Assembly (NCBI GenBank): GCA_017432885.1
Contig: JAFRIE010000014.1
Coordinates: forward strand, 173,336 to 237,335
DNA: 64,000 bases
Direction of reading: 5' to 3'
Source: Erysipelotrichaceae bacterium
Lineage (GTDB): Bacteria > Bacillota_I > Bacilli_A > Erysipelotrichales > Erysipelotrichaceae
A model generated the notes under the pieces. The model was not told the origin of the DNA. It made no database searches and worked only from the letters and a program-made list of their open reading frames with translations. Numbering within the stretch: the first letter of the stretch is position 1; every line of letters starts with the position of its first letter. This document shows, one piece after another, positions 9,279 through 17,416 of this stretch. A program made the position numbers and the translations under genes.

Positions 9279-10030
9279 ATCTCCACCACCTTGGCCATCA
9301 GTCTGTCGATTTCTTCCTGAGGAGGGAATTTCATGTAGTCCCCATAATACTGTTTCAGATAGAAATCAAGTTCCGAAGGTACGATCACTTCTGTATCTTC
9401 AAAAGGAACGCTCTGCCCCTTACCGTAGATCTCCTTCTCAAAAATGTTCTTGGCTCCGTATTTGCCGGAAGGATTCATCACGTACTTCGCTTCCTTGTAC
9501 GGATATCTGTTGCACAGTTCATCAAAACACTTGTCGTATTTTTTCTTATCCGTAAGACGTTCATACAGATATCTGAACTTTCCTTTCAGCAGCATCTTAT
9601 ACATCGGTGCACGGATCTGTTTGTTTTCTTTCGTATAAGCCTTTGCTTCCTCGATCATGGCCAGCTGCTTCTCTCTTTCATCCGGGAGACCGATCAGTCG
9701 AAATACATCGACATGTAAAGCTTTGGTCTTGACATGACGTAGACCGACCCGGGGGAAGAGTCTGAAAGAAGCGTCATCCCCTTTGAAGTAATCGACGAAG
9801 TACTTTTCCGGAAGCTGCTTCCTCGCACATTCTACAAAATGATCGATCTGATCGTTCGGAATGATGATATCGGCATCGTTGTCCCAGGGAATAAAACCCT
9901 TATGTCTTACGGCACCTAAAACGGTTCCGGCCTGGCAATAATATGTAATGCCGTTGTTTTTACAGACATCGATGATCGCTTTTAATATTTCCAGCAGGAT
10001 CTCCTGCTGCTTCTTTAAATCAGCCTGCAT
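9275..10030 (-). CDS. LicD-family phosphotransferase (1 of 3)
   Basis: A 251-residue LicD protein. YCQAGTVLGAVRHKGFIPWD followed by NDADIIIP is the family hallmark with its paired acidic residues. A conserved basic stretch (HVKTKALHVDVFRLIGLPD) lies near residue 115. LicD proteins move phosphocholine or other polyol or amino-alcohol phosphates from CDP donors to glycans. The start has GGGAG at good spacing. Coupling to the cytidylyltransferase gene downstream suggests a two-step decoration. Confidence 0.88.
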   Translation of the reverse strand: MQADLKKQQEILLEILKAIIDVCKNNGITYYCQAGTVLGAVRHKGFIPWDNDADIIIPNDQIDHFVECARKQLPEKYFVDYFKGDDASFRLFPRVGLRHVKTKALHVDVFRLIGLPDEREKQLAMIEEAKAYTKENKQIRAPMYKMLLKGKFRYLYERLTDKKKYDKCFDELCNRYPYKEAKYVMNPSGKYGAKNIFEKEIYGKGQSVPFEDTEVIVPSELDFYLKQYYGDYMKFPPQEEIDRLMAKVVEI

Positions 10031-10041
10031 ATCTTCTCCCT

Positions 10042-11058
10042 TTACTGAAACAGATCCAGTTTTAACAGAAGCTGTTTCATTTCCTCCAGATCCAGTCTTC
10101 TGGTATTGTGTGAATTATACTCTTCCGCAAGATCCAGACGGACAGAACCCTTGGAAATATAACGGTCATAATTCAGATCCCGGTTATCGGCAGGAATACG
10201 GTAATACTCACCCAGATCTTCCGCCTTGATCATATCTTCTTTTGTCACCAGAACTTCATAGAGTTTTTCTCCATGCCTTGTTCCGATATTGACGATACGG
10301 CTGTCCTGCTTGCCTTTCAGTTCCAAAATCGCTTCCGCCAGAGTAGCTATCGTTGCAGCAGGGGCTTTCTGGACAAACAGGTCCCCCTGGTTTCCATTTT
10401 CAAATGCGAACAGCACCAGTTCTACCGCCTCATCCAGTGTCATCATGAATCTGGTCATGTTCGGATTGGTTACCGTGATCGGCTGATCATTCTCGATCTG
10501 TTCCAGGAACAGAGGAATGACCGATCCTCTGGAAGCCATGACGTTTCCATATCTGGTTAAACAAAGAGTTGTATCTCCTTCTTCCAGCTGTCTGGATCTG
10601 GCAATCACGTTCTTTTCCATCAAAGCCTTAGTCATACCCATGGCATTGATCGGATAAGCGGCTTTATCGGTAGAAAGGAAGATCGCTTTCCTGACGCCAT
10701 GTTTCACGCAGGCATCGATCACGTTGTCCGATCCGAGGATGTTTGTCTTGACCGCTTCGATCGGATAAAACTCACAGGAAGGGACCTGCTTCAATGCTGC
10801 CGCATGAAAAACGTAGTCAACACCTTTAAATGCATATTCAATCGATTTATAATCTCTGACATCGCCAATAAAAAACCTCATCTTATCCGCATGTTCCGGA
10901 TATTTCTGCTGATATTCATGACGCATGTCATCCTGTTTTTTCTCATCTCTGGAAAGGATCCTGATTTCTTTAATACTGCTACTTAAAAACTTCCTGGCTA
11001 CGGCATTCCCGAAAGAACCTGTTCCGCCTGTAATCAGTAACGTTTTCCCTTCAAACAT
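10042..11058 (-). CDS. capE: CapE/FnlA-like UDP-GlcNAc 4,6-dehydratase/5-epimerase
   Basis: A 338-residue cytoplasmic SDR enzyme. LLITGGTGSFGNAVARKFL binds NADP, and HAAALKQVPSCEFYPIEAVKTNI is the FnlA/CapE/FlaA1 family core. STDKAAYPINAMGMTKALMEK has the Met-x3-Lys in place of Tyr-x3-Lys. The first 28 residues of the longer frame are not part of the family. The ATG at 11058 has GGAGG 8 bases upstream and an extended -10 promoter, so this start is firm. It begins UDP-FucNAc synthesis; capF and capG lie 4 and 6 kb downstream, with acylation and phosphotransfer genes between. Confidence 0.9.
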   Translation of the reverse strand: MFEGKTLLITGGTGSFGNAVARKFLSSSIKEIRILSRDEKKQDDMRHEYQQKYPEHADKMRFFIGDVRDYKSIEYAFKGVDYVFHAAALKQVPSCEFYPIEAVKTNILGSDNVIDACVKHGVRKAIFLSTDKAAYPINAMGMTKALMEKNVIARSRQLEEGDTTLCLTRYGNVMASRGSVIPLFLEQIENDQPITVTNPNMTRFMMTLDEAVELVLFAFENGNQGDLFVQKAPAATIATLAEAILELKGKQDSRIVNIGTRHGEKLYEVLVTKEDMIKAEDLGEYYRIPADNRDLNYDRYISKGSVRLDLAEEYNSHNTRRLDLEEMKQLLLKLDLFQ

Positions 11059-11086
11059 AAAGAAAACCTCCTTGTATATCATATTA

Positions 11087-11095
11087 AGTATATCA
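11087..11095 (-). promoter_or_regulatory. Extended -10 promoter of capE
   Basis: Minus-strand TGATATACT (TG-n-TATACT) lies 28 bases before the capE start, just upstream of its GGAGG. The -35 region is poor (TTGAGG at 20-base spacing), which extended -10 promoters tolerate. It lies downstream of the hairpin at 11144-11176, so it could restart transcription inside the locus. Confidence 0.5.
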
Positions 11096-11143
11096 TCAGA
11101 CTTTTTTTTATGCCTCAAAAAGTCACGATACCTTCTTGCCAAA

Positions 11144-11176
11144 CAAAAAACAGAGATAATGTTTCACTCTGTTTCA
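11144..11176 (-). terminator. Intrinsic terminator after the second licD gene
   Basis: Stem AAACAGAG/CTCTGTTT (11148-11155 and 11167-11174 on the plus strand) with an 11-base loop, followed on the minus strand by a T-run. It lies 18 bases past the stop at 11194. Confidence 0.75.
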
Positions 11177-11193
11177 ATTTCTTTTAACCGGGA

Positions 11194-11985
11194 TTATTCA
11201 CCGATGTACACTTCGCCGTCAGAGAAGACTACCTTCTCCGGATGATGGGTCACCCTTTTTTCAAGCGGCGGCAGTTCCATATAGTTTTCTCCGTAGATGG
11301 AAGTCAGAACCTTTCTATATTCGTCCGGAGCATTAAACTTTCTATTCTCAAATTCAATGTATTTCCCTTTACCGAACCATTCCTTTGGCATCGTCTGCTT
11401 GTATACCCTGTATTGTGAACCGAAGTTGACATACAGATCATAGCCTCTGTTGTTATGCAGCTTCGCCGTCTTATCCGCAATCTTTCTCCAGACATTTACC
11501 GGCAACGCTTTTGCCAGAAGATACATCGGCAGATTCGATCTGTTGTCGGCGATGATTCTTCGTCTGGAAAAGACAGAGAAATTAAACAGTTCTTTCCGGA
11601 TTTTTAGAAAACTGTTCTTGGCTTTCGCATCATCCAAAGGGAAGATATCGACGAATATCCCCCAGTTGGAATCATCTCCTTCCTGATAGAGAGTCCCTTC
11701 TTTCTGTACCTTTGAAAAGTAATTCGGATATGCCCGGTCATCGACCGTGAGGATCGAATACCCTTCATAAATTCCCTTCTTCATGATCGTAATGAACTTC
11801 TCATAGTCTTTTCTAGGCATTACGATATCAAGATCGTCATCCCACGGAATAAAGCCCTTATGTCGGACTGCGCCCAGCAGAGTGCCTGCAGTCAGATAAT
11901 AAGTAATACTGTTGTCTTTGCATACATCATCGATAAATCGCATGATGTCTACCAGTTCCTGGTGTAGTTTCTTTAAGTAGTCCAT
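11194..11985 (-). CDS. LicD-family phosphotransferase (2 of 3)
   Basis: A 263-residue LicD protein with YLTAGTLLGAVRHKGFIPWD followed by DDLDIVMPRKDY near residues 30-60. The region GIFVDIFPLDDAKAKN is typical of the family, as is the C-terminal NGE-like tail of a PPLEKR motif. It ends at a strong hairpin terminator. A TATAAT box lies only 11 bases upstream of its start, and no Shine-Dalgarno is seen, so it has a very short leader or none. It would add a phosphodiester-linked group from a CDP donor to the glycan. Confidence 0.88.
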   Translation of the reverse strand: MDYLKKLHQELVDIMRFIDDVCKDNSITYYLTAGTLLGAVRHKGFIPWDDDLDIVMPRKDYEKFITIMKKGIYEGYSILTVDDRAYPNYFSKVQKEGTLYQEGDDSNWGIFVDIFPLDDAKAKNSFLKIRKELFNFSVFSRRRIIADNRSNLPMYLLAKALPVNVWRKIADKTAKLHNNRGYDLYVNFGSQYRVYKQTMPKEWFGKGKYIEFENRKFNAPDEYRKVLTSIYGENYMELPPLEKRVTHHPEKVVFSDGEVYIGE

Positions 11986-11996
11986 ATAACAAAATG

Positions 11997-12002
11997 ATTA
12001 TA
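11997..12002 (-). promoter_or_regulatory. -10 box before the second licD gene
   Basis: Minus-strand TATAAT ends 11 bases before the ATG at 11985, so the predicted leader is about 4-5 nt. There is no recognisable Shine-Dalgarno. Confidence 0.45.
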
Positions 12003-12057
12003 AACAATTATCCGGCACTTGTCTAATGCCATATAAATCCCTTTTCTTCTCCCCGAA

Positions 12058-12894
12058 TCATCGCAGATCGTTCTGTTTAAGATGGTCGGAAACGATCCCG
12101 CCGACACCTTTTTTCCGATATTTTTTATATCGCCCAAGATCGTTGACGGTAGCGACGAAAACCGTAATGCCCCGTCTGGTCAGTATTCTGAATCTGTCCC
12201 CTTCTTTTATGTAATTCCTGGTAACCATACAGACAGGAATTCTTTCCTTTAAACAGAATGCACACAGTTCATAATAATTGTGTGGAAGATCCTCATACTG
12301 TCTGATTGCGTAGTTTTTAAAGTCATACAGTCTTTTTGCCTGATCATAATCGGCATAATCGTAAAGGGAAATGATGACCCGGTCAAACAGTTCGGTACAG
12401 CTGTTTTCCCGGAAAGTGGAAATCAGCTTTTCCAAGATCTCGATTCCGTCTTTAAAATCGCATGCAACATAGACATCCTCATGTTTTTTCATAAAATCTA
12501 TGACATCGAAAATGCTCATTGGATGGTATTTCCTTAGGATCGGCGTCTGCATGAATTCCTTATAATTCGGTATACGATCTTCGGATATATTCTCCTGATC
12601 CAGATCATCGCTCCATTCATGCCGCAGGACAATGACATTGTCACGGGTAAAGCTTAAATCGGCATCAAATACTCTTGTACCGTTTTCATATGCATACTGC
12701 CAGGATTCTTTTGAATTGGTTTTTATTCTGCCGTCAATTCCACCACCGGAATGAGCGATGACACTGTATTTTACATACCATGCTTCGTTATTCTTCTCGA
12801 TGTTCGCGTAATCGTCCAGGCGGGTCTTCTTATACCTGTTTCTATAGATAAAGCTGCTTAGGATCGCGGCATATTTTCTTATTCTTGTATCCAT
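12058..12894 (-). CDS. Glycerophosphodiester phosphodiesterase-like protein
   Basis: A 278-residue TIM-barrel protein of the GDPD/PI-PLC superfamily. VIAHSGGG (near 47), KESWQYAYENGTRVFDADLSFTRDN and VIVLRHEW match the AHRG, ENT, ExD and HD motifs, but with Arg to Ser, Glu to Asp and HD to HE changes. There is no signal peptide, so it is probably cytoplasmic. It sits in a locus with TagD- and LicD-like genes, so a role with glycerol-phosphate groups is plausible. Activity could be altered by the substitutions. Confidence 0.7.
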   Translation of the reverse strand: MDTRIRKYAAILSSFIYRNRYKKTRLDDYANIEKNNEAWYVKYSVIAHSGGGIDGRIKTNSKESWQYAYENGTRVFDADLSFTRDNVIVLRHEWSDDLDQENISEDRIPNYKEFMQTPILRKYHPMSIFDVIDFMKKHEDVYVACDFKDGIEILEKLISTFRENSCTELFDRVIISLYDYADYDQAKRLYDFKNYAIRQYEDLPHNYYELCAFCLKERIPVCMVTRNYIKEGDRFRILTRRGITVFVATVNDLGRYKKYRKKGVGGIVSDHLKQNDLR

Positions 12895-12899
12895 GTTAC

Positions 12900-14357
12900 T
12901 TATTTCCTCAAATCGCTGTCTGTTTCATCATCGTTCTTGTTTTCATTATTCTTTAAGGAATCAATCATGAATATCGTCATTTCTTTGAGATCCGCATAAT
13001 AGGCGGCAATAAAGACGGCCATTAGGACACAATAGAAGATGACGGTCAGAATAGTAAATTCATAGAATGTATTCATATAGGCAAAAATAAGCATCAGCAG
13101 CAGGATGAAGGTCATTTTCGGTGTACTGTAATCGACATACTTGTTCCTGTTGGAAAAGTACAGGGTCAGATAATACTGAACGATCATTGCGGCTGTTACG
13201 GCTATGCCAGATCCTTTGATTCCGATCATCGGAATCAGGATCAGGCTTCCGACAGAAAGAACGCCTAGAGATACAATGATGATCAGCACATTCAGATAGC
13301 TTTTTTGGGATATTTCAATCCCACTGGTTACCGTCCAGATCATTGTGTTCAGTATTGGATTAAAAACCAGAAACGGGACCAACTGCGCACCGGACCGGTA
13401 GGAAGGTCCCAGAAGAAGGCAGATCACATCTTTAAACATCATCGTGTTGATGCCCACGAAAAACATCAGGATCGTGATGTATCTGTTTCCCTTCTGGATA
13501 AAGGTCATATCGTCCGGATTTTCGGTGTAGTGTTTCGTCTGAATCGGCCGCCAGATCGCCTTAAAGGCCATCTGAAAGACAGAATAGACACCTACAAGGG
13601 AAAATGCCGTTCCATAAATGCCGATCTCGGCATCTGTACAATATTGTTCAATAAACAGTTTATCGGCTGAATCAAAAAGAGAATAAATCGCAAAATAAAT
13701 ATACATCGGCAAAGAATAACGGAAGATCTCCGTTCTGTTCTTCGGATAGCTGATATCGCTGAATTTCCAGTATTTTCTGGTAGCAGCCGTTCCAATCAAA
13801 GCAGAAATCATCACCGAAAGAGTCGTCAGGAATGCCAGCAGGAAAAACTGACTGTTCTTGAAGCGGGAGATCAGGGCAATGGCGCCCAGACAGTATACGG
13901 CTTTTTTAATGATCGAAGCCATAGAATATATGCTGCTGTCCAGGACGTTCTGAAGCATCTCGTTAGACATTCTTTCCCAGATCGTAAAGAAAATGCATAA
14001 AAACAGCATAACGAAGAGGACCAGCGAATAGTCGATGTTCAGAATGCCGTTGGCAAAAAGAAACAAGGCGACACAAAAGACTGCAAGCAGACTTATAACC
14101 GGTATCAAAAAGCACAGTTTCAGCAGGCTTCGTTTCTCTTCTTCTTTTTCATAACTGAAAAAGAATCGTAGCAGGGCTTCATTCAGGCCGAAATAGAACA
14201 GAGACGTCAGAATACCGACACGCGTATTAAAAATGGTCAGTTTCCCTGAACTGGCCGGATCGATGATCCTTGTCAGGATAGGAGTCGTAAAAAAGCTCAG
14301 CAGAATGTTGATCAGTGTTCCTAGTCCGACATTAAGAAAATGCTTCAGTATCTTCAT
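12900..14357 (-). CDS. Wzx-type oligosaccharide flippase (1 of 2)
   Basis: A 485-residue MATE/MVF-superfamily membrane protein with about twelve to fourteen helices. The N-terminus, MKILKHFLNVGLGTLINILL followed by SFFTTPILTRIIDPASSGKL, is the classic polysaccharide-export signature. The C-terminus is a charged, Asn/Asp-rich tail (NNENKNDDETDSD). It should flip the undecaprenyl-linked repeat unit to the outer face. A second flippase at 35.3 kb is not obviously similar in sequence, so the locus may build two polymers. Confidence 0.88.
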   Translation of the reverse strand: MKILKHFLNVGLGTLINILLSFFTTPILTRIIDPASSGKLTIFNTRVGILTSLFYFGLNEALLRFFFSYEKEEEKRSLLKLCFLIPVISLLAVFCVALFLFANGILNIDYSLVLFVMLFLCIFFTIWERMSNEMLQNVLDSSIYSMASIIKKAVYCLGAIALISRFKNSQFFLLAFLTTLSVMISALIGTAATRKYWKFSDISYPKNRTEIFRYSLPMYIYFAIYSLFDSADKLFIEQYCTDAEIGIYGTAFSLVGVYSVFQMAFKAIWRPIQTKHYTENPDDMTFIQKGNRYITILMFFVGINTMMFKDVICLLLGPSYRSGAQLVPFLVFNPILNTMIWTVTSGIEISQKSYLNVLIIIVSLGVLSVGSLILIPMIGIKGSGIAVTAAMIVQYYLTLYFSNRNKYVDYSTPKMTFILLLMLIFAYMNTFYEFTILTVIFYCVLMAVFIAAYYADLKEMTIFMIDSLKNNENKNDDETDSDLRK

Positions 14358-14377
14358 AATCTCTTAATAAATAACGA

Positions 14378-15436
14378 TCAGACGTTTTCCGTAAACATGT
14401 CTGTATATCTTCGAACCATCCGGATGCCGTATTTTATCTTGCATTCCGGAAGTTCTTCTTTCAGCAGCTGTTTCACTCTTAGATAAGGCAGGTTCATTCC
14501 TCCGGCTTTGAAAATAGCCATTGTTGCCGCGATCCTGGGATTGACTTCCATCAGGATCGGATTGCCTTCTCTGTCATATCGGAAATCAAAATCGGCGTTT
14601 CCGTCCAGTTTCAGCAGTCTCACAACTTCCTTGCAGATCTCGTAAGCCTTCTTCTCCTCAAAAAGCGTAGCGACCTGCGGTATACTGGCAACGATGGTAT
14701 TCGACTGTCTTGCACACATGTAAAGCACTTCGCCGTTATCTGCAACTAAATCGACCGAGAATTCCTCTCCCGGCAGTGCCTCCATGGCAACCATTTCCGG
14801 CATTTCATCCTTCTCGCTTAGTATTTCTATCAATTCATCATATGAGATATAAAAGGAATTCGGCTTTTCATTGAAAAGGATATCAAATCTCGATCTGGCT
14901 GGATCGATGATCCTGATTCCTCTTGAACCGCTGGATTCCAGCGCTTTTACACAGACAGCCCTGTTCGGATAATCCAGTTTCTGAAACGCCTCTTTCATTT
15001 CTTCGACGTTATGAACACGATAGAAATCGACCATCGGTAGACCGTTGTCTTTCATAAAACGGTAGAAATTAAGCTTGTTGTTGGTGATTTCGATCGATTC
15101 CCTGTTTGAGATCGAAAGACAGATCCCGGCATCTTCAAACTTTTTTCTGTTTTCCAGCAACGGTATCAGTTCCGCCGACATCGTTGGCAGAATGATATCT
15201 ACCTTTTCCTTCTTACAGATATCAAGAACAATATCGCAGTAAGCCGGATCCTTTGCTCTTGGAACCTGATAAAAAACATCTACCATCTGAAGAACTGTTT
15301 CATCGTAGTTCATATCTGTTCCGACGATCCGGATGTTTCTTTCCCCGTTGTTCTTTAAACAGTCTGCCAGTCCGGGCATGAACTGATAGGCGCAGGCACT
15401 TACCAGAACCGTTATGTCTTTTAGTTTATTTCCCAT
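14378..15436 (-). CDS. ATP-grasp ligase
   Basis: A 352-residue ATP-grasp enzyme. The N-terminal Rossmann-like domain starts TVLVSACAYQFMPGLADCLK. The central domain has VCVKALESSGSRGIRII (ATP-binding Lys and flexible loop). The catalytic core has GNADFDFRYDREGNPILMEV followed by NPRIAATMA, where E and N bind Mg-ATP. It resembles carbamoyl-phosphate-synthase-like and amino-acid ligases. It overlaps the PLP-decarboxylase gene by 16 bases, and the PIG-L gene is next. A ligase that amidates an amino sugar is my inference; the substrate is unknown. Confidence 0.8.
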   Translation of the reverse strand: MGNKLKDITVLVSACAYQFMPGLADCLKNNGERNIRIVGTDMNYDETVLQMVDVFYQVPRAKDPAYCDIVLDICKKEKVDIILPTMSAELIPLLENRKKFEDAGICLSISNRESIEITNNKLNFYRFMKDNGLPMVDFYRVHNVEEMKEAFQKLDYPNRAVCVKALESSGSRGIRIIDPARSRFDILFNEKPNSFYISYDELIEILSEKDEMPEMVAMEALPGEEFSVDLVADNGEVLYMCARQSNTIVASIPQVATLFEEKKAYEICKEVVRLLKLDGNADFDFRYDREGNPILMEVNPRIAATMAIFKAGGMNLPYLRVKQLLKEELPECKIKYGIRMVRRYTDMFTENV

Positions 15437-16647
15437 TGATACGTCCTCAGTACATCGTCAAAATCTTCTGCCTTTTTAATCAGTATTCCATTCTCGCTTA
15501 CCATTGCACAGTTTGGAGAAATGAAAGGAGGTTTTGAAACATTGGAATATCCTCCCGTATTGCCGAATACGATATAATCTCCTACACCCAGTTCACCGTT
15601 GAAGCCTTTATACATGACATCGTGTTCCAGACAGGTATATCCGACAAAATCGGCATTACTTAAGGTTTCTGTTTCTTTGCTGTTCCTGATAATTTCGATC
15701 GGCATTCTTTTTAACGTACAGATCTCTCCCAGGTTGTGTTTGCTGCAGTTTAAAACCACAAAGCTTTTCCCTTTGATATGTTTAATGCTGCTGACTTCCG
15801 CAACAAAATCGATATAGCTGTTGATCAAGGTAGTTCCCGGTTCCGTGAACAGGAGAGGCCTGTCTTCATAAGAGCAGTCTTTATAATGGCCAGAAAAAAC
15901 ACTTCCGACAGCCTGTGCATAATCTTCGTAGGAAGGAATGCTGCCGCCGAACTGATCCGCAAGAGATTTTTCCATTCTGGCAAACATACCGCTTCCAAGA
16001 TCGATATATTCCAACTTAAGATCCTTGAAACAGCTGCCAACGATTTCCAGCATTCTTCGTGCACGGTTTTGCCAGGACTGCGGCGATCTTGACTGCCCGA
16101 TATGACAGTGAAGACCTCTAAGATGCAGATTCCCTTGATCATTGATCATAGCGATTGCTTTCTGCAGGTCGTCGCTATCTGTATCAATGCCGAACCGGGA
16201 AATAAAACTCTGTCCGATATCGATGTTTAATCTTAGACCAATGGAAATGTCATTCTCGTTTTTCTGAGCAATTGAGCATACATACTTCAGTTCTTCCAGG
16301 TTGTCCACGTTCAGCATGCCGCCATTCAGCATCATCCGGTATCCCAGTTCTCCTTTGATCGGGCCGTTGTAGATGATCTGTCTGTCTTCATAACCGACCT
16401 TTTTTGCGATCGAATACTCCATATCCGATACAACTTCCGCATATCCGCCCAGTTTCTTTACTAGTCCCGCAATATAAGGGGCATAGTTGGTCTTGTAAGA
16501 ATAAGAAAGCCGATACTTGTCGTAACCTGTTTTCATTGCGTTATAAAACGTCTTATAGTTCTCTATAAAATCATCTTCCCGGAATATATATAACGGGCTT
16601 CCATATTCCGCCAGCAGTCTGTCGATCGTTTTTTTATCTTTTATCAT
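15421..16647 (-). CDS. PLP-dependent decarboxylase, fold III (LysA/ornithine decarboxylase family)
   Basis: A 408-residue alanine-racemase-fold enzyme. LSYSYKTNYAPYI (near 48-60) holds the PLP lysine. RGLHCHIGQS is the conserved His motif, YIDLGSGMF the glycine-rich phosphate loop, and VGYTCLEHD supplies the partner-subunit Cys. The usual EPGR motif is EPGT here, so the substrate end differs from true diaminopimelate decarboxylase. It overlaps the PIG-L gene (ATGA) and the ATP-grasp gene. It is unlikely to be housekeeping lysA; by context it modifies an amino acid destined for the polysaccharide. Confidence 0.8.
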   Translation of the reverse strand: MIKDKKTIDRLLAEYGSPLYIFREDDFIENYKTFYNAMKTGYDKYRLSYSYKTNYAPYIAGLVKKLGGYAEVVSDMEYSIAKKVGYEDRQIIYNGPIKGELGYRMMLNGGMLNVDNLEELKYVCSIAQKNENDISIGLRLNIDIGQSFISRFGIDTDSDDLQKAIAMINDQGNLHLRGLHCHIGQSRSPQSWQNRARRMLEIVGSCFKDLKLEYIDLGSGMFARMEKSLADQFGGSIPSYEDYAQAVGSVFSGHYKDCSYEDRPLLFTEPGTTLINSYIDFVAEVSSIKHIKGKSFVVLNCSKHNLGEICTLKRMPIEIIRNSKETETLSNADFVGYTCLEHDVMYKGFNGELGVGDYIVFGNTGGYSNVSKPPFISPNCAMVSENGILIKKAEDFDDVLRTYQWEIN

Positions 16648-17306
16648 AGCTTACTGTTTTTTGAAAAGCTTAGTTCTTCTCTTAACACCTCAAAAGCTTC
16701 TGCATATTTCTTGCCGATCTCATAGCCTCTAAAACCGCATCTGCATTTTACACCTTCTACCCAGTTTTCACCGCCGAATTTATTGTATTCACTTCTATGG
16801 CACTTTAAGGACTCTATCTTAAGATCGATCGTTTCTTCAATGTCGACATACATCTGCGGCCTAAAAGCGACATAAGATCTTCCGGAAGGTGCGATCGGTT
16901 CAAAGAAATACAGCGTATTTCTTCTTCTGGCTGCGGCAATCGTCGCCTTGGCCACGCCTTCATGCGCCTGATGTGTATCGAAAGGATGATGCGTAAAGAC
17001 AATGTCGGGATCGAATTCCGACATAACCAGATCGATCGCATTTACGACATCGCTGCGGAACGGTATATCTTTTGTTTCAAAATCAAGGATCGTTATATCC
17101 GTGATCCCCAGTGTATTTAATGCCTCTACGCCTTCTTTTACAGCCGTTTCATCTGATCTTTGTACTCTTCCATCTTTATTGGTATAACCAGATTTCGACA
17201 TGATCAGAACTTTGACGGTATGACTGTTTTTTACTGCCTTTGCCAAAGTTCCTCCGGCTGCAAGCTCAATATCATCAAGATGTGCTCCTACAACAAGAAT
17301 TCTCAT
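16644..17306 (-). CDS. PIG-L/LmbE-family deacetylase
   Basis: A 220-residue Zn-dependent N-deacetylase. VVGAHLDDIELAAGGTLAKA carries the first metal motif (H-x-D-D), and FTHHPFDTHQAHEGVAKATI the later His pair. The start at 17306 is preferred over the Met four codons earlier because GGAGG lies 5 bases before it. Family members remove acetyl from GlcNAc-type sugars. It is the first gene of a three-gene unit with the PLP decarboxylase and the ATP-grasp ligase. The freed amine could be the acceptor for amide formation. Confidence 0.85.
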   Translation of the reverse strand: MRILVVGAHLDDIELAAGGTLAKAVKNSHTVKVLIMSKSGYTNKDGRVQRSDETAVKEGVEALNTLGITDITILDFETKDIPFRSDVVNAIDLVMSEFDPDIVFTHHPFDTHQAHEGVAKATIAAARRRNTLYFFEPIAPSGRSYVAFRPQMYVDIEETIDLKIESLKCHRSEYNKFGGENWVEGVKCRCGFRGYEIGKKYAEAFEVLREELSFSKNSKL

Positions 17307-17404
17307 CTTATCCTCCATCCGTTTGTCTTTTTACATTTTACAACAGCCATACGATTCAGGCAATTCATAGTCCCTTAAACTGTTTCAAACCCCATCTCGA
17401 ATGA

Positions 17405-17410
17405 TATAAT
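17405..17410 (+). promoter_or_regulatory. -10 box of leaderless GT2 gene
   Basis: TATAAT preceded by TG at the extended position (TGATATAAT, 17402-17410). Only 6 bases separate it from the ATG at 17417, so the predicted transcription start is the A of the ATG. No Shine-Dalgarno can fit. A weak TTTCAA lies 16 bases upstream as a possible -35. Confidence 0.65.
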
Positions 17411-17416
17411 GGCTTT

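Noticed and set aside
15421..16647. Housekeeping diaminopimelate decarboxylase (lysA)
   Set aside because: EPGR is EPGT, and the gene is locked between PIG-L and ATP-grasp genes, so lysine synthesis is unlikely.
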